A stretch of 64,000 nucleotides of DNA from Omphalotus guepiniiformis. Taxonomy: Eukaryota; Basidiomycota; Agaricomycetes; Agaricales; Omphalotaceae. The notes under the pieces are model-generated. The model was given only the letters and a program-made list of their open reading frames with translations. It made no database searches and was not told where the DNA came from. This document shows positions 47,492-59,041 of the stretch, piece by piece (position 1 is the stretch's first letter; each line of letters opens with the position of its first letter). Where the stretch lies: NCBI GenBank assembly GCA_028554645.1, contig JAQOOI010000017.1, forward strand, positions 1,116,001 to 1,180,000. Reading direction: 5' to 3'. The position numbers and the translations under genes are program-made.

Positions 47492-49305
47492 ATGTCCACT
47501 ACAGCTCAGCTTCTCGCAGAGGCAGACTCGATTTCTAAAACTGATGTCAAGCGCGCCGAATCACTATACAAGAAAATTCTTTCATCCACTCCGAAGCCAT
47601 CCCCGAGCGAAAGCTCTCAAGAGCATGCACAGACCCTCAGAGATCAAGAGACAGCCTTGGTGAATCTCGGACAACTGTACAGGGATCAAAAGAATGCTTG
47701 CTCTTGCGACTGTGAAACCCTATTTGACGCGATATGAAGGAATGCTCAGGGTGTAGCAGAGGTTATAACACTTTCGCGAGCATTCATGTCCTCTACAGCA
47801 AAGGCAAAGACAGCAAAACTGAGTGTGTTCCGAGGTTCCTCGCTAACTTTCTACTTCTGACTTTCTAATCCAGTTCGAACTCTTTTGGACTATTTCAACG
47901 CCATCCCGAACAGCCAACAAATTCAAATGACCGTTCTTACAGATAACATCGAATGGGCTAAACGCGAGAAGCGGATATTCTTGAAACATAGTCTGGAAAC
48001 AAGATTAGCTGGCCTGTAAGCATGTCTGTCTATCGTCGTATCGCATTTGAACTCATTCCGAGATTCAGCCAGTTGGAAGCTCATCAGTTCAAACCTGCAC
48101 TTACCCTTCTTGACTCTCTCCTCACTGAACTCAGACGGTTGGATGATAAGATGATCCTAACGGAAGTTCATTTACTAGAAAGCAGAGTGTATCGAGGCAT
48201 TGGGAATATGGCAAAGGCTAAGGTGTGTTCGAATTTTAAGCTGGTGTCTTCAGTTTACTTATATCTTGTCTGTCTAGGCTGCTTTAACATCTTCGCGAAC
48301 TGCCGCCAATTCAATATACTGCCCACCAGCACTACAGGCTTCTTTAGATATGCAATCTGGCACGCCGATCTCTTTCACGTTTCAAGGCTGAGATATATTG
48401 ACGCCCCAACAGGTGTACTTCACGCTGAAGATAAAGATTATAAGACTGCCTACTCCTACTTCTACGAAGCTTTCGAGAATCTTTCTTCACAAGGCGAAGA
48501 TGATGGGAAGGCACTCGGAGCTTTGAAATATATGCTCCTCTGCAAGGTCATGCTGAACTTGGTGAGTGAAGTTTGGCTTTGAGCAGGGCTTCTAGTGCTA
48601 ATCACCCGCGACTTCAGCCGGAAGATGTCACGTCCCTACTATCGATAAAATTAGCAGTCAAATACGCGCAACTAAGGGAAGTGGAAAGTATGCGCGCGGT
48701 AGCAAAAGCACATCAAGCGAGAAATCTGGCTGATTTTGAGAAAGCGTTGAAAGAGTACAAAAATGGTGTGCGGTCTTGTTTCTAATGCTCCCCATATACT
48801 AACTTTGTGGTCAAGAGCTTTCGTCCGACCCTACTATTCGCTCGCATCTTTCGGATCTCTACGATGCCCTACTGCAGCAAAATCTGCTGAGAATCATAGA
48901 ACCGTATTCAGTAGTAGAGGTTGAGTACATTGCAGACTGTGTAGGACAGGGAAGACAGAATGTGGAGACGAAGTGAGTGTCCCTGCGGAGTTTTATGGCA
49001 TTAGATGCTGAATGTTTTCAGACTATCACAGATGATCCTCGACAAAGTCTTCTATGGTGTCCTTGATCAAGGGCGAGGCTGTCTCCTTGTGTTTGATGAA
49101 CCTAAAACCGACGTAAAGTCGCACTTCTTCTCTATCTAGTCACTCGACTCACGCTTCATCTAGGATATGTATGGTGCAGCAATTGACACCCTTGGACAAG
49201 TGAGCAAAGTCGTAGAGTCGCTCTATGCCAAGGTAGTTTATTTTGCCCACATCCTTTCACTAATGTTAAGCTGATGGACTCTTGCAGACGGTGAGCATCG
49301 CATGA
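47492..49305 (+). CDS. RPN6: 26S proteasome lid subunit Rpn6
   Basis: PCI-domain subunit that clamps the lid to the 20S core. About ten introns. Start [18 protein letters not shown]. Blocks: [114 protein letters not shown], then the PCI winged helix ([39 protein letters not shown]), ending ESLYAKTVSIA. Two introns seem to be GC-AG with weak donors: 47696-47749 (GCTTGC; an alternative GT-AG pair changes about 7 residues) and 48360-48412 (GCACGC), which joins Gln-Ser-Gly to Val-Leu-His-Ala. Confidence 0.95.
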
Positions 49306-49517
49306 ACGAAGAGTGGAACGTTGAGTTCTATGAGTATATTTACAATCGTTTGTGTTTTTCGTATCTCGCGCATGTTAACGTAGTACCACAGAGAGAATAC
49401 TATAGTCCCTCTTGTGTTAATGTATTCTAAGTATTCGACCCTTTGGGCCTTTTTACATACTCTTTTGAAACGCGCCATTATCTCGGTCACGTGATACTCG
49501 CGTCGCGTCGTGGTCAC

Positions 49518-52026
49518 ATGCGTTACATTCAAAGGTCGAGGGTTCCCACGGCGCGACTCGTTTGTACCGCGACGATGTCCAACTCAAGAGCAAGCCAGTC
49601 GCTGTCAGGTCTTCGTACAGTCAAACGTGACTTCACCGAAAATACGATTGCGACCTCTTCTACTTCCTACTCTCAAGGTTCATCACGAGCTGCACCCATC
49701 GAAATCGACCAAACACCTCCAGTCCCATCCAAATTAACTGGAGCACAGTTGCGACTGAAGGCGATTCAGGATGCTCTGCGTGGAAACACCACCGTCACTA
49801 GTACGAAGACTGCTCAACCGCTAACACATTCAAGGTCTTTCAATAAACGACCTTCTGATCCGGCCATGTTTGTTGATGACCATGAACCTGCACCTCCGCA
49901 AAAGAAGAAAAGGGAACTTCCTCCTTCATGGAATGAGCCAAAACGTAGCTCATCGGAGCTCATTTTGAAGAATTCTGGATCCGCAAAGCCGCAGATCAAG
50001 GACGTTCGCTCAAGTGGCTCGCACTCTAAGAAGCCTGGTGTCGTTTTATTGAGTCAGGAACAGACTCAGATTCTGAAGCTTGTCGAGGATGGGACGAGTG
50101 TATTCTATACGGGCAGTGCTGGTGAACCTTGGACAAGATACCTCGATATATGCGTATCGTGCTCATTTTGTGTTCTTCTTGTGCTGGCACTGGCAAGTCG
50201 GTATTACTACGAGAAATCATCAAATGTTTGAGAAAGAGGTACAGCAAAATCAATGATGCGGTGGCTATCACCGCTTCCACTGGTAAGTTGCATTCAGTAT
50301 CATACTTCCAACATCGCGTTGAAGTGCTCGTGATCTTAGGTATTGCAGCATGCAACATTGGAGGTGTCACAATCCATTCCTTTGCTGGAATCGGTTTAGG
50401 TCAAGATCCAGCCCCTGCCTTGATCTCTAGAGTTAAGAAAAACAAAAAAGCAAGTAATCGGTGGATGCGGACGAAAGTCCTCATTATCGACGAAGGTGAG
50501 TTGAATCTTCTAGAGTTATGACCTATACTGATTCAATCGTCAGTCTCCATGTTGGACGGTGATCTTTTCGACAAACTAGCAGCCATCGGGAGTGCCCTGA
50601 GAAAGAATCCCCGACCTTTTGGTGGAATCCAGGTTTGTCGTTTGCACTCGATCTACTCTTATGCTCATTTTTCATCTAGGTTATCGTCACTGGCGATTTC
50701 TTCCAACTGCCTCCTGTGACTAAGTCGGCTGGCTCCTTAAAATTTGCGTTTGAGGCGAAAATGTGGTCCGAATCGATTCAGCGCACATTCAATTTGACCA
50801 AAGTGTGGAGACAAAAGGACCCCGGCAAGTCTTGTTTTTGCATGTCCTCCCTTGAGCAACTCTCTTATTATTCCCCTCTAGAGTTCGTGGATATGTTGAA
50901 TGAAATGCGTTTTGGACGCCTAACACCCAAATCAATTGCAAGATTCAAATCACTTTCGAGAGAGGTTCGATACGACGATGGTATGGGACCAACCGAACTG
51001 TATGTCTTGGACTATCCAAGTGCGATAGTGGCCAATCTTACATTACTTTCTTTCAGCTTCCCTAGACGTGAGGACGTCGATCGGTCCAATGGAGCTCGCC
51101 TCAACAGCCTCATCAATGAGAAGCAAATGGTTTACAAAGCTCATGACTCCGGCACGCAAGACCTGGCTCAAAGGGAAAGACTGTTGAACAACTTTATGGC
51201 ACAGCCGACGTTGATTCTCCGAGTTAACGCTCAAGTAATGTCCAATTCTTGGCTATAACAATCTTGTCTAATGGACCACGCATCCAGGTAATGCTGATCA
51301 AGAACATAGATGAAACTCTTGTCAACGGATCAATTGGCAAAGTCGTGCGCTTTTGTGATCCAGTGTCTTATGTTGCGGAGACTGAGGTTGAGGGATCGCG
51401 AGTGACTTCCACGAATCCCACCAAGCCACCATCCGCTGGACCGACCACAACTGCAAGATTGCAACAGGAGCTTCCAGTGGTTGCGTTTACCTTACCAGAC
51501 GGCTACACGACTCGGGAAATGCTAGTAACCCCAGAAAGCTTCAAAGTTGAGCTACCTGATGGGGAAATTCAAGCCGCTAGGTCGCAGGTACTTGGGACCT
51601 TGTACTGCAGAGTCGTCGACAAAGGCTTGACTAGTAATATTTCATCTGTAGCTGCCTCTTGTTCTTGCTTGGGCGATGTCGATCCATAAATCCCAGGGAC
51701 AGACTCTTCCAAAGGTTAAGGTTGATTTAGGAAAGGTTTTCGAAAAAGGTAAGCATTCCTCTGTTTCTTGCCTTCCCTTGTGATAAGTTGTTTCTCGTTA
51801 GGGCAAGCATATGTTGCCCTTTCCCGTGCCACGTCGCTAGACGGGCTGCAGGTCCTCAATTTCAATGCTGCCAAAGTACGTACACAATTCAATGTATGTA
51901 CGCTGGTTTGGGACTAAATCGTCGCGTCAGGTTCAAGCGCACCCAAAAGTTGTGGAGTGGAGTCATACTTTAGAGACAATTTCTTTCGATGATTGTGATG
52001 ACGACCAGGCATCTTGGACGCTTTAG
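49518..52026 (+). CDS. PIF1: PIF1-family 5'-3' DNA helicase
   Basis: Helicase for telomeres, G-quadruplexes, Okazaki fragments and mitochondrial DNA. About nine introns. Start at 49518 ([14 protein letters not shown]; Arg-rich, no acidic residues) or at the in-frame ATG 49575 (MSNSRASQ). A disordered basic N-terminus is followed by [14 protein letters not shown], Walker A Gly-Ser-Ala-Gly-Thr-Gly-Lys-Ser (split by an intron), [38 protein letters not shown] (Walker B), [53 protein letters not shown] and [18 protein letters not shown], ending at 52026. The Walker A intron (50122-50186) ends in TG, not AG; the intron at 50825-50881 is GC-AG (GCAAGT). Confidence 0.95.
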
Positions 52027-52224
52027 TGGTGTGTCACCAACAGGAAGCGCTCTCTACACGCCATTCCCGTCCATTGCGATAATGAAACCAATTTGTTCAA
52101 TTCGACATTACCCAGAGTAAGCGCCACTTTTCTCTCCAATACATACTGTGTATCGGACTCTGTATACAAGCGGCATGTACGTTAGATTAACCGTCATTTG
52201 ACTGACATTGACTGCATGATATGT

Positions 52225-53624
52225 TCATGGTTGTAAACTGATACCTATCGAAGCGAGATAGCTAGGTGGTTCATTCGTCAATCCCCGTGCCCAATCCGAA
52301 TGTTGTTGACGCTCTGACATCTCGATTTGTCCCCTCATCCGTTCAATTTCGGCTGCCATCATGCGATTCTCCGTTCTCACATCATTTCCTGGAGGCGGTG
52401 ACTCAGGAGTGGAGGCGGACAAAGCATGATTCACCAGTCCTAGAATCTGGAGACGCAAGCGGCCTGCTTCCTCATCGAGGAGACGCTGTCGCTCAGTGAG
52501 TGGAGGGGTTTCAAACGACATATGTCCAGTCGAATTGGATGCTTCTGTATTGCCTGGCTCAAGGACCGTTGATAGGCTTGGAGCATTAGTTACACTTCCG
52601 TGCGAGCGAGCAGCCTTTCTGGACGCTGTAAGATATGGCGATGGAGGTTTAGGAGATCTCTCCGTTTGAGGATACAAGCTGTTTTGTTCAGCCCCGTTTT
52701 TGAATTTTTCTGTCCGGCGCGCCAATGTGCTTGGTTCAAAGAATGGAGTAACCGTGTTTGAACGGCGTTGCTTCCGAACACATAAGTTAACCCTCCGACG
52801 ACACAAGAATATCGTCGTGAGAGCACTGATGATTGCCACCCCGACTGCAGTGCCTATGGTAGCACCTACAATCACCGATGTATTATTTTGCGTTGCAGTT
52901 GCAGTGACTGCGGCGCGCGCGCTCGTCGTAACGGTTGCGGTACTGGCGCTGAGGCTGTTCAGACCAAGTGAGTTGTAGTGGAATGCTCGCGTTTCAAGTT
53001 GATATTACCTTGTAGTCGGTCCACATGAAGTCAACCCAGTACTAGTTCCAGCTAAGACTGTGAAGGGCGGACTAGTGAAGAAGTCCGTCTCGGAACTGAC
53101 CAACCTGAAGTTAGAATCAGAATGCAAGTATCAAATTCATTTACTGACCCATCCTGACCATCTGCAGCTGCAACGATAACAAATGCCCTGGATAGCGGGA
53201 TATGTCAGTACTTCCGAGTGGCCATTCACGCAACTTGAAAGCACACACCCCGGCCTGATGAAAACGAAGGGTAGACTGCCCTGAGAATTTGAAGTACCAG
53301 GTACTTGCATTGACAACACCTTCGAATTTGCAGGGTCACTCGCTTCATTTTCATTCAACCTGATGCATGGACATTGAGTGCGGAATTTATTACACATGTA
53401 ACGAATGCTACAGCCAGTACTCACCAGAAACCGGAAGGATCCTGAGCATTGCGGGTCCAAGTCAGTGTGGTGTTTGTGAAGGGAAAAATACTGCCATCGA
53501 TTGAGACGTTGAAAGCCTTGATACCTGTGATCCAATATATGCAGCTATCAAGCATTCGCGTCTATGAATTATTTTTTCATTCGCGGAAGGTCACTCACAG
53601 CAAGATATTGAAAATTTGAGCCAT
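52225..53624 (-). CDS. Type I membrane protein with secreted fungal adhesion/wall-type ectodomain
   Basis: About five introns. A signal peptide is assembled from two exons (MAQIFNILL + CIYWITGIKAFNV), which needs the first intron to end at GATAG. The ectodomain has an IDGSIFPFTNTTLTWTRN-type strand and QDPSGFW, like the Ser/Thr-rich Kre9/Knh1-type domain common in basidiomycete surface proteins, then AFVIVAAADGQ and a Cys-Gly-Pro-Thr-Thr end. A Ser/Thr/Ala-rich stalk leads to one transmembrane helix (VGATIGTAVGVAIISALTTIFL) with a Cys-Arg-Arg-Arg stop-transfer. The cytosolic tail is about 190 residues and ends in a short coiled coil (ENRMMAAEIERMRGQIEM). A wall-sensor or adhesin role is an inference. 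Confidence 0.75.
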
Positions 53625-53692
53625 TGCGGTTCTGCTGCTGCAAGGAATAGCAATGGCGGGAAAGGGGACTTGATTCGACAAGATGATTGCAC

Positions 53693-53700
53693 CCTTTTAT
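53693..53700 (-). promoter_or_regulatory. TATA-like box of membrane protein gene
   Basis: ATAAAAGG on the minus strand, about 70 nt upstream of the ATG at 53624, a position suitable for a core promoter. Confidence 0.45.
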
Positions 53701-53725
53701 ACAGTCCGGAAATCATAGCCAGGCT

Positions 53726-53757
53726 AACAATGTTCAGCACCAACAATGTTCAGCACC
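53726..53757. repeat. 16-bp perfect tandem duplication
   Basis: AACAATGTTCAGCACC occurs twice head-to-tail (53726-53741 and 53742-53757), about 100-130 nt upstream of the membrane protein start and just beyond its TATA-like box. It may be a recent slippage product or a duplicated operator. Confidence 0.9.
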
Positions 53758-54457
53758 TAAGTTGAGACCTGCCGTCCATCAAGTCAGATAGACTCCACAG
53801 ATTCCGCAGGTCAGACGGGGCAATGTCTGTATAGCGAGACGATAAATTTCATCAAATTTTCTGCTAAGCCCAATTGTTTCTCTTCAAGTACTTGGCCTAT
53901 GGTTGATCTTCATGTAGCCACCAATGAGCCAATTCGTAGAAAAGAGCATATTATATTAGATAACCGAAGATCTGATAGCAGCATTGTCGATATTGGAAGC
54001 CTCCGGAACCCAATGAGTGGTTGACCTATATGTATTAATACATGCTAGCAACGCATCGCAATAACAGATAACTGGACGGGATCAAAATAGCTGTGATGTG
54101 CTTGTCGTCCTGGGAAGCCGCAAGACCAAAATTTCTGATAAAGCCGACGTTGACCGTGTCTGCTGAATTGCTCGACCATACTGCGCGTGCTGATCCTGAT
54201 ACACTGAAAGTTATTCTTAGCATATACTAGTACAGTGAATTCCTCGGATACGTGGGGGGAAACCGTATCGGATTCAAAATAGGGAGTGTGCGTGTTGAGT
54301 AATAGTGGAGGATTTTACAAAGCATATGTAAGCGATTCTACAAAACGTGGGAAAAACATACGCGACCCACTTTCGATCATACCCGCAATTCCGAAAGCCA
54401 GAATCTGCCTTACGCTGCAGTCAATTGCCTTTTGTTGACTATCCTCGGCATGGTCGT
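53758..54457. other. Divergent intergenic region
   Basis: About 700 bp between the membrane protein (-) and the oxidoreductase (+). No coding frame that I would support. AT-rich with no clear structure. Confidence 0.5.
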
Positions 54458-54467
54458 GTATATAAAC
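54458..54467 (+). promoter_or_regulatory. TATA box of oxidoreductase gene
   Basis: GTATATAAAC about 90-100 nt upstream of the ATG at 54557, followed by CT-rich and A/C-rich leader sequence. This is the clearest TATA box in the window, suggesting an inducible or highly expressed gene. Confidence 0.65.
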
Positions 54468-54556
54468 ATGTTTTCTCTCTTGCAAATCCCAGCATTCTAC
54501 CAGCAATCTTCTCATTCAACTTCAACTAACAACATCAATCCAAATTCAATCTGAAT

Positions 54557-56040
54557 ATGTCTTCGAAAACCACTATTCTTCTTACTGGTGCTACCGGTGA
54601 GGAACCTTTCCTTTCACATAGAACGCCTGCCTCTAGAGCGCGTCGATATCTGAATTACGCATCTCAACGATTCATCTCTAGGCTACATTGGCGGTTCCAT
54701 CATAACACGCTTTCTCAAGCGCTCTGACGCGTCGTCGCTCGATATACGAGCTATCGTACGCTCATCCGAGAAAGCGGAAAAGCTGAAAGCGTTTGGAATC
54801 ACGACAATCGTTGGATCTCACACAGATGCTAACTTGATGGAGAAAGCTGCTTCTGAGGCTGACGTGGTTATCACTGCTGTGAGTTATTCGGAAATACTAC
54901 CTCTTCACTGTATCTGATGGAGTTGTACGGTTGCTCCTCTTCAATTATCTTTTAGGCGGACTGCGACAATGTAGATGCGGCCAAATACACGCTAAGAGGT
55001 CTCAAAAAGCGCTTCGAGGCTACTGGCAAAAAACCTGCTCTCATTCATACTGTGCGTATTTTCCTTCTCTCACCGATGGTTTTTGCCAGTTGCTTACCTT
55101 TGTATTCTGACAGTCCGGTACTGGTAAGACACCCTCATTCTTGGCAACTGTTCAATGGAGTTCTAAGATCAGTATGATGCTGCCCAGGTGTCTACGTTGA
55201 CTGGTCTGAGGGAAAGGTTGCCACCGAAAACTTCTACAATGACACTGACTCCGACAAGATGAACGCGCTCCCGCCTGACGCACCTCACCGGGCTGTTGAC
55301 CTGGAAGTACTTGCCGCTGATACTGCAGGTAACTAGTCTTCTTTTCTGACTGTCTAATACTTACTGACTCTCTACACACAGGCTACGTCAACACGTACAT
55401 CGTTCTCCCTCCAACTATCTGGGGGTTGGCCAAAGGTCCTCTCTTTCAACAAGGCATCTCACACCCTTCTTCTATTCAGATCCCCACTCTGCTTAAAGCA
55501 TGCCTGGCTCGCGGTCAAGGAGGTATGATGAATGCAGGGAAGAACATATGGTCTCTTGTCGAGATTCACGATCGTAAGTCCTCTACTCTGACTTTGAACC
55601 CAGGCATGTACTCATGTGTCACTCTTGCGATTGCAGTTGCCGAACTCTACAACGCCCTCTTTGATGCTGTTCAAACAAACCATCCGAAAGCAGCGCACGG
55701 CCGAGACGGGTACTATAACGCTGTCTATGAGGAGTACTCTGGATACGAAGTTGCCGCCACAATCTCTAAAGTGCTTGTCGAGCTTGGAAAAGGAAAGAGC
55801 CCCGAGCCCAAGTCGTTCACTGACGAAGAATTGATCAAGTACTTTGGGGTACGGTTTCTGAAATGGTTTTTTACATGTAACTGACTATTGCTCATGCAGC
55901 CATTTGCTCCGTTCTTCGGTACCAACTCACGCGGCATTGCTGATCGTTCCAGATCAATTGGCTGGAAGCCTGTGAAGGGGAAGGCTGATTTCCTTGCTTC
56001 TATCAAGCCCGAGCTGGAGGCAGTTATTGCGCAAAACTAG
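54557..56040 (+). CDS. NAD(P)-binding oxidoreductase, extended SDR / NmrA-like
   Basis: About seven introns, roughly 350 residues. The Rossmann fold starts at once: ILLTGATGYIGGSI (Gly-x-x-Gly-x-x-Gly, split by an intron), then AIVRSSEKAEKLKAFG, EADVVITAADCDN and PALIHTSGTG. The second half has GYVNTYIVLPPTIWG, IQIPTLLKACLARGQGG, WSLVEIHD with AELYNALFD, GYYNAVYEEYSGYEVAA and IGWKPVKGKADFL. The usual Tyr-x3-Lys catalytic pair is not obvious, as in NmrA-like and some epimerase relatives. Substrate unknown. The strong TATA box suggests regulated expression. Confidence 0.85.
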
Positions 56041-56372
56041 AGCTCATGCTTAGCAGTTGTACGCCGAAATAATTTGGCCGGTGGAAAAACTCGGAAATGT
56101 ATTATTCAGTGACTTGAGCCTCTAGTGCAAATGGAAAAAAGTTCTCTGCGTGCTTTCTAAACATTGTCGTTCAAACGTTCGGCTTCTGAGCGCGTTCTTA
56201 AGATGTGCATCATGCATTTAATGACTCGTCATATAAAACCAGTTCAACACATAAGTCTCATGCATCTGGGAAATCAGGTTTTTGACAGACAGAAAAGTAC
56301 ATCCTGAAAAATTATCACTGCTAGAACCTACTTGAAGACTATATATAACACGGAAACGCATGCTGACATATT
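56041..56372. other. 3'-to-3' gap between oxidoreductase and OBAP-family genes
   Basis: 332 bp between convergent genes; nothing recognisable. Confidence 0.55.
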
Positions 56373-57201
56373 TCAGTGCTTGAGCATCAACTCAAACCTA
56401 GGACCTTTTCCATCAGCGCCTTCCATCACCTCATACGACTCGTCCATATGTTTTGCTCGAAATTCTGCTTTTGCTGCAACATTCGTGCCGGTACGCTCTT
56501 CATGCTGTTTGATGATCTCAGCATTGACATCATCGGGACCGTTGAAAGCCATCATGAGGGTAGGTAAACCTAGAGGCAGCATGCTGACAGATACCATTTA
56601 CCTTAATGTGCGGCTGTTACAGTAAGCATATGCAAGGCTCACTCGCCACGGTCAATCTGCCAGAAATGCCATGTTTTTCCATACGTGGTGTAAAGATCTT
56701 TGAGGGTGGGCAGCTCCAGGAGATCGTCTATCCCGGAAGGAATACCCGCTTTTGCAATCATAGTTAAAATGCCTGTGTTCAACTCGTCAGCAAGACGCAC
56801 CGAATAAATATCAATCGCGCGCCCTTGCCCGATTCAATCTCATATTTGTGACTATGCCAAAGCTGTTTCTCTTCGGCATCGAGATTTTTGAACAGCTCTT
56901 CAGTGATGATGTACTCAACGCCAATAAGTCGAGCCCCTGGCTCATTCGAGTCAAAGATGATGCACTGGTGCAAATCTGCGCTGATGTTGTGAGTGCAATA
57001 GTGGTATGCTGGAACAACACGCGTAGAGTCGTGGGCATAAGGGTGTAGAGCACATATTGCTTGTTTTATCTGGGATATTGGTCTGAAGGAAAAGGCTAAC
57101 GCTTGAGCGCTGTCGAACACTTCATCACTGAAGGTGAGAGGCCGCCCAGCTACAAGGGATTCGGAATCGTGTGGTAGTGAAGTAGTGGCGTCTGAGCTCA
57201 T
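56373..57201 (-). CDS. Oil-body-associated protein family (DUF1264)
   Basis: Three exons, about 240 residues. The family signature is clear: QAICALHPYAHDSTRVVPAY, HYCTHNISADLHQCIIFDS, NEPGARLIGVEYIITEELF, QLWHSHKYEIESG, TYGKTWHFWQIDRG and LPLGLPTLMMAF. In plants these proteins associate with seed oil bodies; fungal members are uncharacterised, so a lipid-droplet link is inference. The first intron (56773-56828) is GC-AG (GCAAGG) and joins Glu-Ser-Gly to Ile-Leu-Thr. The second ends at CTGTCAG so that Asp-Arg-Gly-Asp joins Met-Leu-Pro-Leu. No membrane helix. Confidence 0.88.
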
Positions 57202-57378
57202 GGCGGTTGTTGAGAAAGAGATGGAAGGAGCAACTAGACGTCATGACAAGCCAACTCCCAGATAAGCACTTGGTGTACGCCACACTCAACAAAACTGAGC
57301 ACTGCCACAGTCAAATAATCATTTCAATGATTCAGTCTTGAAATACAAACAAGAAATAGGTTACATAGATGCTATGTG

Positions 57379-58885
57379 TTACCCGACTACGGGCACTTCG
57401 TCTGCAACGTCGTCGGGGTCATCACCCTCATCAACTTCTTCTTCTTCTTCATCCTCATTGTCATCCTCGCTGTCGTCGTCTGCATCGTCATCGCTCTCTT
57501 CCTCGCTTTCACTCTCGTTAAAGGTCAGTGAAATATACTCATCACCCAACTGGGCATCATCAGCAGTCAGACGTGGCACACGAGAGTCACCTTCAGGTCC
57601 AGCAGAAGAACTAGAGTCCAAAGTGGTAGAAGAAACATCCAAAGTTGCAGTCGTGGCTGAGAGAACAGACGTCGATGTCGGCTTCCTATTGCGATTTGCG
57701 CGAATCACATGTGGAAGCTTGCAGCCCTTGGTCGAACAAGTACCCTTTTCCGCAAAGTCTGGACATTCACGAACGTGTTGCTTGTCACAATCAAGCCCTG
57801 CATCGCAGTATCCGAGAACAGCGAAGTCGCGGCATACGCCTTGACGAGCGCCAACGTTCACATGCGGAAACGGGCAATTTGGACGAGTACAGCGTCCCTT
57901 ATTGAGAAAGTGCAGACAGAGAGGGGTACGTTCTGGAGTCGGATCATGTGAAAGATTGCAGGTATCGGCGGTATTGGGACATTTATCTTGCAAAAAGTTC
58001 CAGCATATAGCAATTTTGGAGGGATCGTGCTGGTACATGCATGTGAGGCCGTGCGAGCAAGAACCTAGATGGGGTCAAAAAAGACGAAGAAAGTTGTACG
58101 GTAAATATGGATCAGAGGAGACGTGCTCTGAGTGAGTCTTGAAGCGAAGTCAAGGATATCGCACCTGTTGTCGAAAAGCGGGGACACTGTTTGTCGGAAT
58201 ATTTGATACGTTTGTTGGAGGTTCGGCGGGCTCTACTATAAGTGGTTAGATGAAAAGACGTGCCTAAATCCAGTGACCAGACGGACTGATAAGGTCTTCG
58301 ACGATTGTTCAGAGTCATGTTTCTGTTAGAAGGTCCACCTCGACGGCCGCGCGAAGACTTGGGTTTATAAACGCGGGTAGCCGAGACTAAATGTCCAGAC
58401 TTTCTCCCGTAAGGAGCCGGCTGGGTTTCGATCGTTGGATTGCCTGAGCTGGTAGTCGATGGTTTTGAGACTGATAAGCAGTATCAGTGGTTATATGTAC
58501 GCAAGGGCGCAGAAACGAAAACTCACAATCCTTCCTTACTAATGAGCGTCGGGATGACTGAAAAGCAACTCCACCGAGAACAACCTCTTTCACCTGGCTT
58601 GAGGAATTTGTTGAAGGCGGCGTTGGTGCCGTTGCCGCTGCCGTTGCCGTAGTCGCCGTCGCTCGAATATACTTGTTGGCAGGCTTGTAGTTGGGATTGA
58701 CATAGGTATTCGCTCTAAAGGTTGGGTATCCTGTTGCTGAAGGCTGGCTAGATATGTTCGATTTGTGTTTATTGATGGACGCTGTAAAATGGGATGGGTA
58801 GAGGCACATCCGATACTGATGAGTACTTACCTGTGAGTCTTTCTATCTCATTTTTGAGTTGGGCTTCTGAAGAAGAGGCTGCCAT
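57379..58885 (-). CDS. CCCH zinc-finger protein, five fingers (ZC3H3-like)
   Basis: About five exons. The N-terminus (MAASSSEAQLKNEIERLT) is a short coiled coil, then a Thr/Ala/Pro-rich stretch and a basic Arg-rich segment. Five CCCH fingers follow in tandem: Cys-Pro-Arg-Phe..., ICWNFLQDKCPNTADTC, LCLHFLNKGRCTRPNC, VCRDFAVLGYCDAGLDC and CPDFAEKGTCSTKGC. Their order and spacing recall ZC3H3, an mRNA polyadenylation/export factor. The last 60 residues are almost all Glu/Asp/Ser. RNA binding is likely; the specific process is inferred. Confidence 0.88.
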
Positions 58886-59041
58886 GGTCAAAGGAAGAGC
58901 AAGAAGAATATTCTGTATATCGTTGATTCGCAAAGTCGTATGTGTAATGTGAGTAGGGTGACTCAGCCTTTCCCACTCCCTTGGTCGACAAGATTTGCAC
59001 TGACTCTTATGTAGCTGCTACGATCTTGATCGTTCTTTGTT

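Noticed and set aside
57338..57844. 168-codon plus-strand frame, Ser-rich
   Set aside because: Antisense shadow of the acidic tail of the CCCH zinc-finger gene.
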